DNA from: Manihot esculenta
Lineage: Eukaryota > Streptophyta > Magnoliopsida > Malpighiales > Euphorbiaceae
DNA length: 64,000 nucleotides
Assembly (NCBI RefSeq): GCF_001659605.2
Contig: NC_035161.2
Span: 28,815,691 to 28,879,690, forward strand
Direction of reading: 5' to 3'
Notes under the pieces: model-generated
The model's input: the letters and a program-made list of their open reading frames with translations, nothing else
What the model was told of the DNA's origin: nothing
Databases searched by the model: none
Program-made: the position numbers and the translations under genes
Shown here: in pieces, positions 25,791-37,899 of the stretch
How the letters are laid out: each line of letters begins with the position of its first letter
Numbering within the stretch: position 1 is the stretch's first letter

Positions 25791-26866
25791 TTAATAAATT
25801 TCATAATATTAATATTATTTTTTTAGAAAAAGAATAGAATAATAAAGTAATTATATAATGAATTTTTTATATATAAAAAATTCATTAAAAAATAGTTTAT
25901 ATCGGTATAATTTTTTTAATGTGTTAAATTAAATTTCAAGATAATCGGGATAGTTTATTTATTATATATTTATTTATTTTAAAAATTTTTAACATAATAT
26001 TTTAATTTATAAACATTAATTATTTTTAACATAATCTCATTTTATTTATTCTTTTATAATTTTATATTTTTATACTTTTATAGTTAAATTTTAGATGATT
26101 TTATTAACATAAAAAATAATAATAATAATCTATGCATAAATTTATATAATTTAAAAATTGATTCAACCAATTAAAAAATAATATTAATTAATTTTAAAAT
26201 AAATATTATATTTTATTATAATTATATTTTCATGTATTTTATATCTATTTTATTATTATAAATTTTATAACAATTTAATTTTTTGTAGTTAATATATTTA
26301 AATATTCATTAAAAAAGCCCATCTTACAATTATTTTAATATTTACAAAAAATTTAAATTAGTTATGATTTTAAGATTATTTATATTAATATTTATATTTT
26401 ATGAATTACATTTTTTATTGTTTTATAATATTAATAATTATTTAAAAATTATTTTACATAAAAAAATATAATAAATATATAAAAAATTATGAGTACATGT
26501 TACGAGTATTAACAACGTAGTTTGCACGTAATAATTTTTAAAATATTTTAAACATAAAAATAAAACTATTTTTAAGAAATATTTTTTTCTTTTCGTTCTT
26601 GAAATTAAAATAATATTAATATTTTATAAGTTACAATTTTATTGTAAAATTAAATGTAGAAGCACTAAAATATGGGAGGAGTATCTTAAACATCAGATAT
26701 GAAAAGACTGGGCGTCGCAAATCCAATTAGAGAATTAATATTAAAAAATTAACGCCTATTAGTGGTTCCTGATCTTAATTAGCCGAAGATTAAACATACA
26801 GGAGCTCTGCAGGAATCATTACTAAGCAGCAAAACGTGGTGAGTCCGTCTCCATATAAAGTAGAAG
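24237..26866. other. AT-rich intergenic spacer between divergent genes
   Basis: Promoter side of both the Rab gene (-) and the small membrane-protein gene (+). The centre (about 24840-26660) is extremely AT-rich and includes an (AT)n microsatellite at 25750-25785. The open frames at 24275-24569 overlap the likely Rab leader and are probably fortuitous. Confidence 0.6.
25750..25785. repeat. (AT)n microsatellite
   Basis: About 18 uninterrupted AT units within AT-rich spacer. Confidence 0.9.
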
Positions 26867-27840
26867 ATGCAGAGATCATCGAGCAGTTCTTGGGTGCCTG
26901 AAGAGTCCTTCAAGAACACCAACACTGACAAAGATCAGCTACAGCTTCCCACTTACAATCCTCTTTCCGACGTCGCCAAGAAGGAGAGGTCTCGTCTCAG
27001 ATCTGCGGAGAACGCAATCCATCTTGTTCCTCTTGTTCTAGTTCTCTGTGCCATCATCCTTTGGTTCTTCTCCAACCCAGGTACTAAAAATGTGCTCTCC
27101 GCTTCTTAATTACTTCAATTTTTATTGATTCCTTGTTCTAACAACTCGATTCAATTTGTATTTATCGCGTTGGTAATAGTATCTTGCTAAATAACCAAAT
27201 CATATTAGAAGTTTTGAAGTCCATAGAAGGATTTAATTTCGTTTGCTGAAGAACTATTCACGGCTTTTTTGGTAGTAGGGATAGTTGGGAAATATGCTAA
27301 ATTGCTATGCATTGAGAATAAGGTTTGAGAAATTGTCTGTTGTTTTGATTGTACATTTCGCTTTCTATATCCAAGGCTTCAATATGGTAGTTTTGGGATG
27401 GATGCAGAAATCATTATTTTGAGGCTTCTATAAAATGAGCTCCATCTCTCCCATAATTTTTATTTTTTTTAAATCATTATTCACTTTAATTTTTTTAGAT
27501 TATAATAATATATAAATTAATTATTATAATTATATTTAATTTTAATTTTAAATTTTTTTAATAAAAAATTATATTTTTTAATACACGTGCAAAAGAGTGA
27601 CAAAAACGATGAGATGTAGGGAGTATTTTATTAAATTTGCTTGTTTTCTACTCAAGTGATACCTTCTTTGATTGGTGAGGAGCTAGGTTGCTTAAACTTA
27701 TTGTTTTCCAAATGCTTAATCGCTACATTGTTAGGTGCTTTAATCGTTGATGTTACATTTAAACTGGTTAGACTTTTTACCGTTACATTCCTTGCTCCTT
27801 CAGATCCAGGCTATGCTTTGATAGTTCAGGTTTTATACTA
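26867..27840 (+). CDS. Small single-pass membrane protein (3' end uncertain)
   Basis: Exon 1 begins at the ATG at 26867 (MQRSSSSSWVPEES) and is open to a good donor, CCAG/GTACTA, at 27080/27081, giving 71 codons plus one base. It encodes a polar Ser-rich N terminus, a basic segment KKERSRLRSAENA, and one hydrophobic helix HLVPLVLVLCAIILWFF at about residues 51-67. The arrangement is that of a small tail-anchored or type II membrane protein, and the tidy codon usage suggests a real gene. A phase-matching acceptor at 27801-27803 would add DPGYALIVQVLY and a stop at 27840. Without splicing the frame closes at 27109. Further exons beyond 28400 cannot be excluded. No function is known to me. Confidence 0.55.
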
Positions 27841-29338
27841 AAATCTGCAGGAAAAAAAAAAAGATTTTTAATTTATTTTACCTTCTGCTAGATAGATATT
27901 GGATTTGTAGACAATAAATGGTTTCGTACTTTTTTAACTGAAGCAAAAAATTATTCGGTCCATGGGATCCAACACTTCATTTTTTTTAAAAAAAATCATC
28001 GATGGGTGGGACATGAATTGGGATTGATAACTTGCCTTGATATGCATATGTGGGTTTTCATTCTTAATCAATTAATTTCCTAATGGCTGGTTCATCTGTT
28101 CTATATTGTCATGATGTCTAAAAAGCTTTGAAGATGTAGTACTCAGTTTTTGTTGGCGACATGGGTTTTCACTTTATATGTGCCAAATGTAACTGTCATG
28201 AATTGATGAATTAAGTAATCGTTTTATTATTAAAATCCTTTTTTTAAAGGATATTAGATTTAATGAAGAGTAAGTACATTTTCCTACTCACTTGCAATTC
28301 CAAAATAAGATATCGGTTAAATACATAGACTGTAAGTTTATAAACGGATACTTGTATAATGTAAAATTTGCTTTGTTGAAATATTTTCTAATCACATAGC
28401 TGATCTACTGTTAGCAGAATCAAGGGTTTGATAATTGATGGAAAACCTGTTCCGTTCCAAGAGAAGCTTTTCATAGAGCTGAAACCCAGAACACTTCAAT
28501 CCAACAAATACAGCTATTTTATTACCTCTGATCTGAGGGGCTAGCATATAACACGACCGAAAGCACTACTGCTGGGTTCATTTAAACGTAAGACTGATTT
28601 AGTCTCTGCTAATATGCTAAAGCAGTAAAATTTCTTTTGCCACATTTATACATCATTGTAGAAGTGTTATGGTTAAAAGTTTACTTTATCTGCAAAAATT
28701 TAATGCGTATAGCAGCTTTGATTGAATGAGGTAGGACCTATGCATTTAGTTTAGGCTGGGAGAAATGACAAATACCTATTTTTTTCCATTCCTTTGTTGT
28801 ATGTTGCATCAGGCTTGGCTCTTTGTTGCTCTGTCTATGCCAGAGGCTGAGGCTTGGGATTTGATTTGCCCGGTTTATGAGTAAGCAATTTTAAACAAAA
28901 AAGATAAGAACCCAGAAATGTCAAAAATTTTCAGCAGCTCAGGAGGCCAGTTCCTGACAAGGTCCTTATCTCCGATTGTCAGAATATATATCTTAAGAAA
29001 GGCTAGTGCTTCATTTAGCATAAAACCAGATCATCCAGGATTGGGAGTAAAATAACCTAGAGATGGGTGGTTGAAGCAGATAAACCAATACACTTTTGTT
29101 GGAGAAAATGGAACATATCAAGCACGCAATCCTCTTCCATAAACATAGCTCACTCAGGTTCAAATGGCTGCCCGTCGGAATAAACTCCGAGCTGGCGGAA
29201 TGCACAATCTTTAGGCTCTGAGAATCACATCCAATTTGCGACTTCAGATCGAATGCCATCACAGTCAAATAACAACCAGTAGCAAGATTAGAGTGAGCAC
29301 AAACCTTCGCAAGTAGCTGGTTTCCATCCTCGTGCGCA
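27841..29338. other. Intergenic or transcribed flank, unassigned
   Basis: No supported gene. The composition is closer to transcribed DNA than to the AT-rich spacers, so some of it may be intron or 3' untranslated region of the membrane-protein gene. An open stretch near 28423-28550 has no matching splice phase with exon 1. Confidence 0.4.
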
Positions 29339-29530
29339 TTTAAGAATCAGCTACTTGCTTGAACTTAATCTGTCAGTTTGTACCGTGTCTAATATCGAAA
29401 AATTATGATAATTTTGAATTATTTATAATAAATAGCACGAAACAATTAAATAATTTGGATTAATTATTTTGGGTCAAGTGTAATGTGAGTCCAAAAATTA
29501 TTTAGATCAGTTTGGGTTAGACTGTTTCAA

Positions 29531-29543
29531 TGGTATCAGAGCC
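29531..29543 (+). other. Primer-binding site (initiator tRNA-Met type)
   Basis: TGGTATCAGAGCC, the standard plant LTR-retrotransposon primer-binding sequence, one base downstream of the 5' LTR end. Confidence 0.8.
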
Positions 29544-30064
29544 ACCATTCTGGAGCAGACAAATTGTGTGGAGCTAGTGGGCCTGCGAGTAATACCCAAG
29601 TATTCAGTCCTGATTAACAATTGTATTCGATTCAGTTGCGACGATGAGTCCTGATTAATAATTATATTCGATTCGAGTCCTGGTTAATGATTATCGTCGC
29701 AACTTAATTTGCGACGAGGAGTCCTGGTTAACAATTGTATTCGATTTGAGTTCTGGTTAACAATTATATTCGATTTAGTTGCGATGAACGTCACAACTTT
29801 AGCAATTGTATTCGACTTTTACAAATTTAACAATTATATTTGCGACGATGAGTCCTGATTAACAATTGTATTCGATTCAAGTTCTGATTAATAATTATAT
29901 TTGATTCAGTTGTGACGAATGTCGCAACTTTAGCAATTATATTTGACTAGTGCGCAAATTTAACAATTATATTCGATTTAGTGTCGCAAATTTAATAATT
30001 ATATTCGATTCAGTTGTATTCGATTTAGTTGCAACGTTCTCGTCGCAAATTTAGCAGGGGAGAG
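29544..30064 (+). repeat. Reiterated body of the TRIM-like element
   Basis: Imperfect tandem and interspersed repeats of ATTCGATT-centred units, alternating with GTTGCGACG / CGTCGCAAC words that are mutually inverted. The inverted pairs give many possible short hairpins. No open frame. Confidence 0.7.
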
Positions 30065-31001
30065 TGTAAAAATCAGCTGCTTTCTTGAGCTGCCAGCTTG
30101 TACCAGATCGAAAAATTATGGTAATTCAGAATTGTATATGATACTTTGCGATAATTGTATTCGATTCAGTTATATTCGATTCAGTTGCGACGTTCTCGTC
30201 GCAAATTTAACAGGGAGAGTGTAAAAATCAACTGCTTGCTTGAGCTGTCAGCTTATACTGCGTTTCACGTCAAAAAATTACGATAATTTTAAATTATATA
30301 TATATAATAAATATTAAAAAATGTTAATTCCGAATTGTATATGATAAATATCAAAAAATGAATTGCAATTAGCACGAACTATTAAAGTGCGTAAATTATG
30401 ATAATTTGGAATGGTATATAATAGCTTTCGAATCGTATATAATAGTTAGTATAAAATTATTAAATAACTTGAATTAATCATTGACTTATCGTATATAATA
30501 GTTAGCACAAAACTACTAAATAATTTGGTTAAACATTTTGAGTAAAAGTGAAAAATGGATCCAAAATTGGTTAATACCTAAAATCCAACTAAAAAATTTA
30601 CTTAAATCAGTGATATAAAATTATTGTGCAATTTATATAAAATTTTATTAATTTATATAAATTTGATTTAAATAAGAATTCCAGTGCTGATGCTGTTTTA
30701 CAAAATCAGCACGCAGCTGCCATAGTAATTAGCCACTCAACTCCAGCAATCATGAAATTCGAACAGGTTCTGATCAAACAAAACAACTTATACTGTTTCG
30801 TGAATAAAATACATGGGCTAACTATTTGTAGATTTGGCTTTTTCCCAATTTTGTTAATGAAAGAGAACAAAATAATATTATTAGCCAAACTTGCGTAGAG
30901 AACTTGACCTTTTCAAGGTATGACTTTATTAGGAAAGAACCGGAGTAGAGAACCAGTTGAAGAAGTAAATCTTGAGTTTTGATCTTTATTTCAAATCTAA
31001 T

Positions 31002-32321
31002 ATGAGAACTGTGGTTAATGATCATGATCCAATCCAGCTTTCAAGTGGGCCCGTCATTGATTTCTCAGCACTCTTGAGCCAAGATTCTCAGATAAAGAAT
31101 GAGGTCATCAAAGAAATTGGCAAAGCTTGTGAAGATTTTGGTTTCTTCAGTGTAATCTCTAACATCCTTATCTGATTCCTGACCTCTTATCTTTCTGACA
31201 AGTACTTTTTGATTTAAGTTTCACTATGTGTATTGGATGTGGACATGCAGATCATTAATTATGGGATAAGTGAATCATTGATAGAAGATGTCATGGACGC
31301 AAACTCAAGATTTTTTGACTTGCCAATAGAAGATAAAAAGGAGTTGCTATCTGATGATGTCTACAAGCCAGTAAGATTTGGGATAGTAACTCAGGATGAC
31401 AAAGAAAATGCGAAATTCACAAGGGAATTTCTGAAGCTTTATGCCCATCCACTAGGAGATTGGGTAGGATTATGGGCTGCAAATCCACCAGATTACAGGT
31501 ATGTTATTTTGTATAACATTTTCCACTAAGCCTAATCTTTTTTATTTCAAACTTGACCATTATGTCCATTGACAATGACGGATTTAAGGGGCTGGTAAGA
31601 GAAATCTTCTTCTGAAATTTTAATTTTTAAATGTTTAGCCCTTCAAAATTTTCACACAAAATTTAAAAGATTGATTTTGTACACTCTGACCCTAAATATT
31701 AATATTTAATACTACGTCAGTTAATTTTACCAGAATAAAATATATTACCTAAAGTGCATTTGCCTATGAAACAGGGGAAAAATGAGAACCTACGCCATAG
31801 AAACGATGACATTGAGCAGTCAAGTCTTTGAAGCTATCATCCAAAGTCTGAGCTTGAGTTCAACATTTTGGCAAAACAAGCTTGAACAAGGAATGCAAAT
31901 GATAGGTATAAACTGTTATGAATCAGCTTCTAAATTGAACGGCATCAAGATAGGGCAAGCACAACATTCGGACCATACTATAATCACTCTTCTTGCACAG
32001 AGCAGACCTGGGTTACAGGTCATGAGCCCCATGGACGGCGCTTGGAAGGCTGTCCCGACGGGACATAAAGGTTCCTTGCACGTCCTTGTCGAGGATCATC
32101 TTCAAGTCCTTAGCAATGGGAAATACAAGAGTGTTGTTCATCGGGTGGTGGCTGGTTCAGGGGAAAGAAGGTTATCTATTGCCAGTTTCCATAGCTTTGC
32201 AATGGATGAAGTGGTGGAGCCTGCAATGGAATTGGTGAAGCAGAAGCAGGAGAATCCAAACTACAAGGGAAGCAGTTTACGGGACTACCTCAACCATCTT
32301 TCGTCTACTTTTTTAATATAA
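31002..32321 (+). CDS. 2-oxoglutarate/Fe(II)-dependent dioxygenase
   Basis: Three exons, 31002-31151, 31251-31498 and 31775-32321, encode 314 residues. The start is the ATG at 31002; the frame is open to 30972 but has no earlier ATG. The N-terminal DIOX_N half has PVIDFSALL and the GFF..INYGI block spanning the first splice. The C-terminal double-stranded beta-helix carries iron ligands H197 and D199 (HSDHT) and H255 (VVHRVV), and the 2-oxoglutarate pair R265/S267 (RLSIAS). Every catalytic residue is present. The protein belongs to the large plant DOXC class; overall look is closest to the DMR6-like or '2-OGD 19-like' branches, but the substrate cannot be told from sequence. The usual NYYPPCP motif is replaced by NCYESAS, a real deviation near the substrate pocket. 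Confidence 0.88.
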
Positions 32322-33325
32322 ATAAATAATGATTTTATTATTTCATTAAATAAGACTTGTTATATATATTCGAAAAAAAAAGCTAATATTATGATGACCA
32401 TAATTTAGGAAAAAAGAAAAATAAAGTTGTGTGAGCATATTTTCACTTGTTATCTTTCATAAATAAAAATAATAAAAATAAAATGATTCTTTTTTTTTCT
32501 AAAAATGGGACATATAATCATATTGGGTTGCATATGAAATTTTATTATTCTAAAAAAAAATCCATAAATAAGTTGGAAGAAAAGAAAAAAGGAACTTTGG
32601 CCAATCACTTGACAAATGATAATTAATAATGAATTTATTTATATAATAATCACTTAAAAATCTATAAAGGAATCACTTTAAAATACCTTGCATGATATAA
32701 TAATAAAAATATTAAGATTTCAACTAATTTTTTATAAAAATTATGAGTTAAATTATATATTTAGTAATTAAAAAAAATCAATTTAGAAGCTAAATCCATA
32801 AAAAGACATGAAAACAAAACCAAGGAAGGCCTAAACCGTCCAGTTGTGCCCTATTGGCCCAAACCATACTAAAATGAATAAAATAACATTATAATTCTAA
32901 GCCCAATGACCTTTTGGTCCAATTTGACATTCTGTTGCTAGCTTACTAGTTAGGTACAACTTCTCTTACCTCACCAACATGGTAGCCCAGACATATTCGT
33001 CATTCCATCAAATTTTTAGGACTATTTTAGTAATTTTCGCTATCGAAAATTTGACAACATTGTGACGTGGTAAACTTTATTAGTGCCACATGTCCAGTTG
33101 CAAAAAGGTATCATGTTTGGACTCGTAGAGAAACCAGAGCTGAGTACCACCGGCCACCTGCACTGTCGATGCCCCTAGTTTTTTATTTTCTGGGTTGGGG
33201 TTTTAGCAGAAAGAGCAAAAGGTTTTAGAGCTATAAGAGAAGACAGGTAGATAATTCGTTGCTTGAAGATAGAGAGGAATTTGTTCACTCACATTGACTT
33301 CGCAAAGAGGGAAGGTTGTTGAGGA
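32322..33325. other. Intergenic spacer
   Basis: AT-rich 3' flank of the dioxygenase gene up to about 32800, then more balanced sequence leading to the next gene. The part 33180-33325 is probably its transcribed leader. No other feature seen. Confidence 0.55.
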
Positions 33326-36300
33326 ATGGAGAGTGGCAGTGGCTATAGCAGTAACAACAGCATTGTTGTGGCCAATCAGAGCAAGCCTTTACTAGGAATC
33401 CGAATAGAAAATCCCTTTACTTTCAAAGTCTTTCAAGTATTTACCGGCTTTGGCTTCGGTTGTGGTGTTGGTATTGGCGTTGGCCGACCCGTAAATCTTG
33501 GTATCTCCCCTTTTTCTCTTTGTATATGTGCAATTTTTTCTCGATTCCTCTCTTTGATTTGCTCCCTCAGAATTCACATATGTGGGAATATGAAATTTTG
33601 GGGATTGTTTAAACCCAAGGATGGTGAAACGCATTTGAAATCTCTGGCTATAAGCTCATGTAAACAGTCATTTGATGTGCTTGGTGTTTTTCATTCATTG
33701 TCTTCAGTAACTTGCCATGTGCTTAGTTGCCAAGACAATTTGGGAAATTGAAAGAAAGTTCGTGACTTGATTGTTTGGCTTAAGCGGGAAGTGATGCTTG
33801 GCATTGAGTGTCAAATTAACTAATATGATTGCTTTTAGTTCTGCAGTGATAATATTAGTTTTTTGTGTTTGTTCTTTGTTTACTTCCTATTAACATGCAG
33901 TTGAAATGTTTATATTGTTTCGAAGAGGTTGGTTAATTAGTCTTTGTATTTTTTTATTCCGTACCATACCAGGAAAAGAGAAATGATTACAACACATTAA
34001 TCAATTGGAAGGTTTTCTTTATGTGGAATTTTAATTTGAAATTGATTGCACGTAAGTATGACGTGCTATTTGCACCTGTGGAGGATGATATAGTCTACAA
34101 TCCCTTAAAATCTGCATAACAAAATTCAAAGAACTTGTTTGGTTGGTCATCCTGTATACTTTGACTAGAAAGAATTCTAGGTGACCTGTTATCTTGCAAT
34201 CACACTCTGCAAGTATGAGATATTTACATAATAAGCTTCTCTTATGGTACTTCAATGTCAATGTGGTTAGGTTCTGTAACACTATCTTAATTCAGGTACA
34301 TGTATGTAACTGGCTTGATGGAGAGTTATTTTAATGCTAAATCCTCAAAACTAGCTACATTTGGAATCAATATTTCCCTCTCTTCATTTTATGAGGTTTT
34401 TACATGCAAGTGTTGACTCAATATAAATGTAGGTGCACTACCAATGGTAGGCCAATTTATGAGTGCAGCCAGAGGTGCAATTGATCCCTTATCCGGTGCT
34501 AGCAGGCATGTAAATTATGCTGTAAGTCAATTGTTGTGCTTCTAAATGTCTATTGCTGTTTCTTCTTTTGGTTGTTGTTCCAGTTAAAATAGAGACAATC
34601 ACTTCTCATTTCTAATTTTTAGTTGCGGAAGATGGGAGCTAAAGGAATTGAAGTAGGAATTGGATGTGGAGTTGGTTTTGGCCATGGCTTTGGAATTGGT
34701 ACGACTTGTATCATCCCTTCTGAACAAGCAATCAATAGTGTATTTTCCATGGCACTGACACTTAAGTTGTAGAATTACATTAATGCCTAGTGATATCTTC
34801 TTGTTATCTTGCTGGTGCAAGTCAGCGTTCATTCAATGTTTTGAGAGACTGTGTATTATCTACTGTTGTTGGGAGAACAGGGAGAAAATGAAAATTATTT
34901 GTGCAACATGTTCCTACATTTTCCAGTGCAAATTATTGCACCTTATGTATATGAGTAGATCACAAATCCACAATCTTGTTGTAGATACTACTATGAACAA
35001 TGGATGATTGTGAACTGTGCTATTGGCCTGCCTTGAAGCAATGATAATCTGTACAGTGAACCTTCTAGTGGGTTATATTAGATGAAGTGATATTCGGACT
35101 TATGAACAAATGTTCAATAGGATCCTTAAGGGTTCAAAATGGATGTTCTTCTTTATTAATGCTTCCAAATTCAGAATTTTTCTTTGTACTGGTTTATTTG
35201 TGCTTAACTGACCATGTAGCTGAAACTTAATTTTACTTTCCAGGTCTTGCTGTGAAACCTGGGGTGGTGCAGAAGATTCAACTCTGTCTCATGGTATGCA
35301 TTACTGTCTTCTGTTTATAAATATAGATACAAAAACTCATAAGCACAAAATAATGCTGCTTATAATTTGTCACTCATTTATTTGAAATTGGAATGCCAAA
35401 ATTGTTAGCAAGTGATGACAAAGATGATGGTGAAATTCGGAATGACACCCAATCTATCAATTGGTCAAGGTGCCCTTCCAATGTCGCTGCAAAGTGGCTT
35501 GAGCTCAGTGAATGGACCCTCAATCCAAAATCCATTGGGAAGTATCACACAACTCGCAACAACACGTCCTGAAAGCATGCAGGGATATAGTAATATGAGT
35601 CCACATCCAAGCTATGAAAGCTCCATGCAAACAAGCAGTCTAGTTGACACACCTTTTGGTAGAACGGAAAAGGTCATTAGCAGTTTTCTACACAATCCAA
35701 TTCTGAAACAAGATGACAAAAATCTAGATCAAGTGGTATGCACAATGATATTTGTCTATCCTTTGGTCTGTTTATTTGATGGATTTCTTTAGGTAATGCA
35801 CAAACATTTGATTGTTGTTCCCAGGGAACTCATCCGTGGTTACTGTGCATTTTAATTTATCGCTCCTCTGCATTTGTTACTTGTTAATGGATTGCCTTTA
35901 TTAGGCTTTATTCTTATTTTCAGCTCCAATTTGTGTAGTTGAAGTGAATTATTTGCTTGTCCACTAATGCTTTTTCCAAGTGCACAAAAGCAAAGAACAG
36001 CATAGTTCTGTTGGGGGCAGCTATAAGCCTATAGGCAGCAATGCTCCAGGGATTGCCAAAATCTCTTGTTTATATATGTTATTTGGGCATTTGAATACCA
36101 TTTTGTTGACAAACATAAAGATTTTTAACTGACATATGCAGACATAATTGGCTGCCTCTTGCTTGCTTATTTATACCTGAGATATGTATGTTCTGAAATA
36201 TTTCAGATATTATGTTTAATTCTTTGATGAAATGTTTGCAGGACAGACGCTTGCATTCTGAAAATAACCTGCTTCAAATGGTAATATCTTATATCTTCTC

Positions 36301-36814
36301 TACTTATTTTGAAGCCATTTTGTCGAGTTTATGTAATTAGGTGAAAATTTGGATCATGGTAGCAATTAGTGACTAAAAGAGTTATAAGAATGTTCTGAAT
36401 GGGATTCTCAATTAATTACTCAATTTTGTAATCATATGGAGTTGCTAAATTTGTTTGAATGGATTTAATTTTGAGATGCATGGGAGCTTCTAAACTGTTG
36501 CATGGTGGTATCTTTTACAAATTTGTGTTGATAACACTTGCAATGTGGGCAATGTGTGAGAGCATTTTTGCAAGTCCGCTATTCATTGCTTATGGATGTA
36601 ATTTGTTGGATGATTATATTTCCCTTCCATCCAGGTTTTAAAACACCAGCAAGTCATTGAAGAGCTTATGCAGGAGAATGAGAAGCTTCGTCAAATACTA
36701 GTGGAAGACCTGAAAATATCACCCAGCAAGCTCCATTCCAGTTACTCGCCTAGAAATAAATCTGCTTGTGCTGATTGTTTTGAGTGCCGAAGAAAACAAA
36801 GAAAGAGTAGATGA
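33326..36814 (+). CDS. Unrecognised glycine-rich coiled-coil protein
   Basis: Seven exons (33326-33500, 34433-34521, 34623-34698, 35244-35293, 35409-35735, 36242-36280, 36635-36814) with GT-AG introns encode 311 residues. Residues 1-130 contain two Gly-rich stretches, GFGFGCGVGIGVG and VGIGCGVGFGHGFGIG, each starting in a different exon and resembling internal duplicates. These may form small-residue membrane-packing helices. Exon 5 (109 codons) is Ser/Gln/Pro/Met-rich and looks disordered. Exons 6-7 form a heptad-type coiled coil (about LHSENNLLQM through EELMQENEKLRQILVEDL). The C terminus is CADCFECRRKQRKSR, a Cys pair plus basic tail that could be a nuclear or membrane-surface signal. I do not recognise a family. 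The exon phases and clean frame argue strongly for a real gene. Confidence 0.8.
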
Positions 36815-37899
36815 AGTTAATATAAATATCACCGGAGAAGGCATTCAAGTCTGGACGTCTAAGATTTTAACTGATGATGAACTTTATGACCCTGGCTTTT
36901 GTAGATTTCATTTGGCTTGGCCATCCTAGCAGGACAATAATCTGGAGCTGTCAATTATACCTTGAAAGATTAAAACATGAAGACAGATACAGATTACTTG
37001 TGAAAAATTGATCCAGTTGGTTAAAATATTGAATATACACACATTTGAAGAGCCCCTGGAGTCAAGCCGGAAGGTAACCTGACACTTCCATTTCTGAGGT
37101 TTCCTTTTTCACTTTTATTTGTACATATTTGTTAAGCTTCAACCTTGCAAAGAGCTTTTTTTTTTTCCCTTCCTTTTTCAATGCCAGTGGATCATCTGGG
37201 ATTTAATTTTCTTTAATGCACGTATATCATAACATTAATATCCTCTCCTGCTTTCTCTTTCTCTAAGATTGAATTGGATACATCTCTTTACTGTTTTGGT
37301 GTGTCCTGTGCTGCTGGATATGTTTTACAGTGCTTCCATGTGGTTATGGATTATGAGGATTAATACAGACCTTATCTCATTCAGAGTAGTGTAGGTGATA
37401 TGGGTAACTATAAGACATTATTACAGCAGTTCACCCACCATGGTCCCATTCAAAGATGATAAATCAAAAGAATTTAGTGAATCATCCATATTGTGGTTGA
37501 TGCTCTGATACTTTTCATCAAAATTGGAAAAATTTTAATCCTGCAAACATTGAAAGACTGTCAGCTTTGACAGACTTCTGTTGATCTTTGTTGTCCTTTG
37601 CATTCTATAATACAATTGTGTAATATAAAAGCATAGGAAGGGCTCTTACCTCAACGTATAGGGTGGGATTGCATGTGAAAGAAGACTCGAGTCTGGTAAA
37701 ATTTTCAGTGCTTTTGAGATATATCATAGCAACTGAGTAGCAAGGGTTTCAGCATCACCAGGATTGCTCATCATGTCCCTTTTTGTAAAGATGTATTTGA
37801 TTCTTAATTATTGCCTCTCTTATTTGGAATCCTATGCTTTTTGAACGGCATCTTTCTTATCTTATTTGGCATGAGATTCCTATTTCTTATTAACAACTT
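36815..37899. other. 3' flank of the glycine-rich gene
   Basis: Probable 3' untranslated region to about 37200, then unassigned sequence without a usable open frame. No RNA gene was recognised. Confidence 0.5.

Larger units (their letters stand above)
29339..30610 (+). mobile_element. TRIM-like non-coding LTR retrotransposon
   Basis: The 5' LTR (about 29339-29529) starts near TTTAAGAATCAGCTACTTGC and ends GACTGTTTCA. One base later comes TGGTATCAGAGCC (29531-29543), the plant primer-binding site complementary to initiator tRNA-Met. The internal section carries no gag or pol; it is built from about a dozen variants of AATTGTATTCGATTCAGTTG with GCGACG and GAGTCCTG words. A polypurine AGCAGGGGAGAG precedes TGTAAAAATCAGCTGC (LTR start) at 30065, and the same junction recurs at 30220. 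The 3' LTR then runs to about 30610 in diverged form. A short LTR, tRNA-Met site, polypurine tract and no coding define a terminal-repeat retrotransposon in miniature. The 5' terminal TG has become TT. I found no target duplication. Confidence 0.72.

Noticed and set aside
28423..28550. Open stretch that might be a last exon of the small membrane-protein gene
   Set aside because: Its reading phase does not match the donor at 27080 or the candidate exon at 27804, so it could not be joined without assuming an unseen exon.
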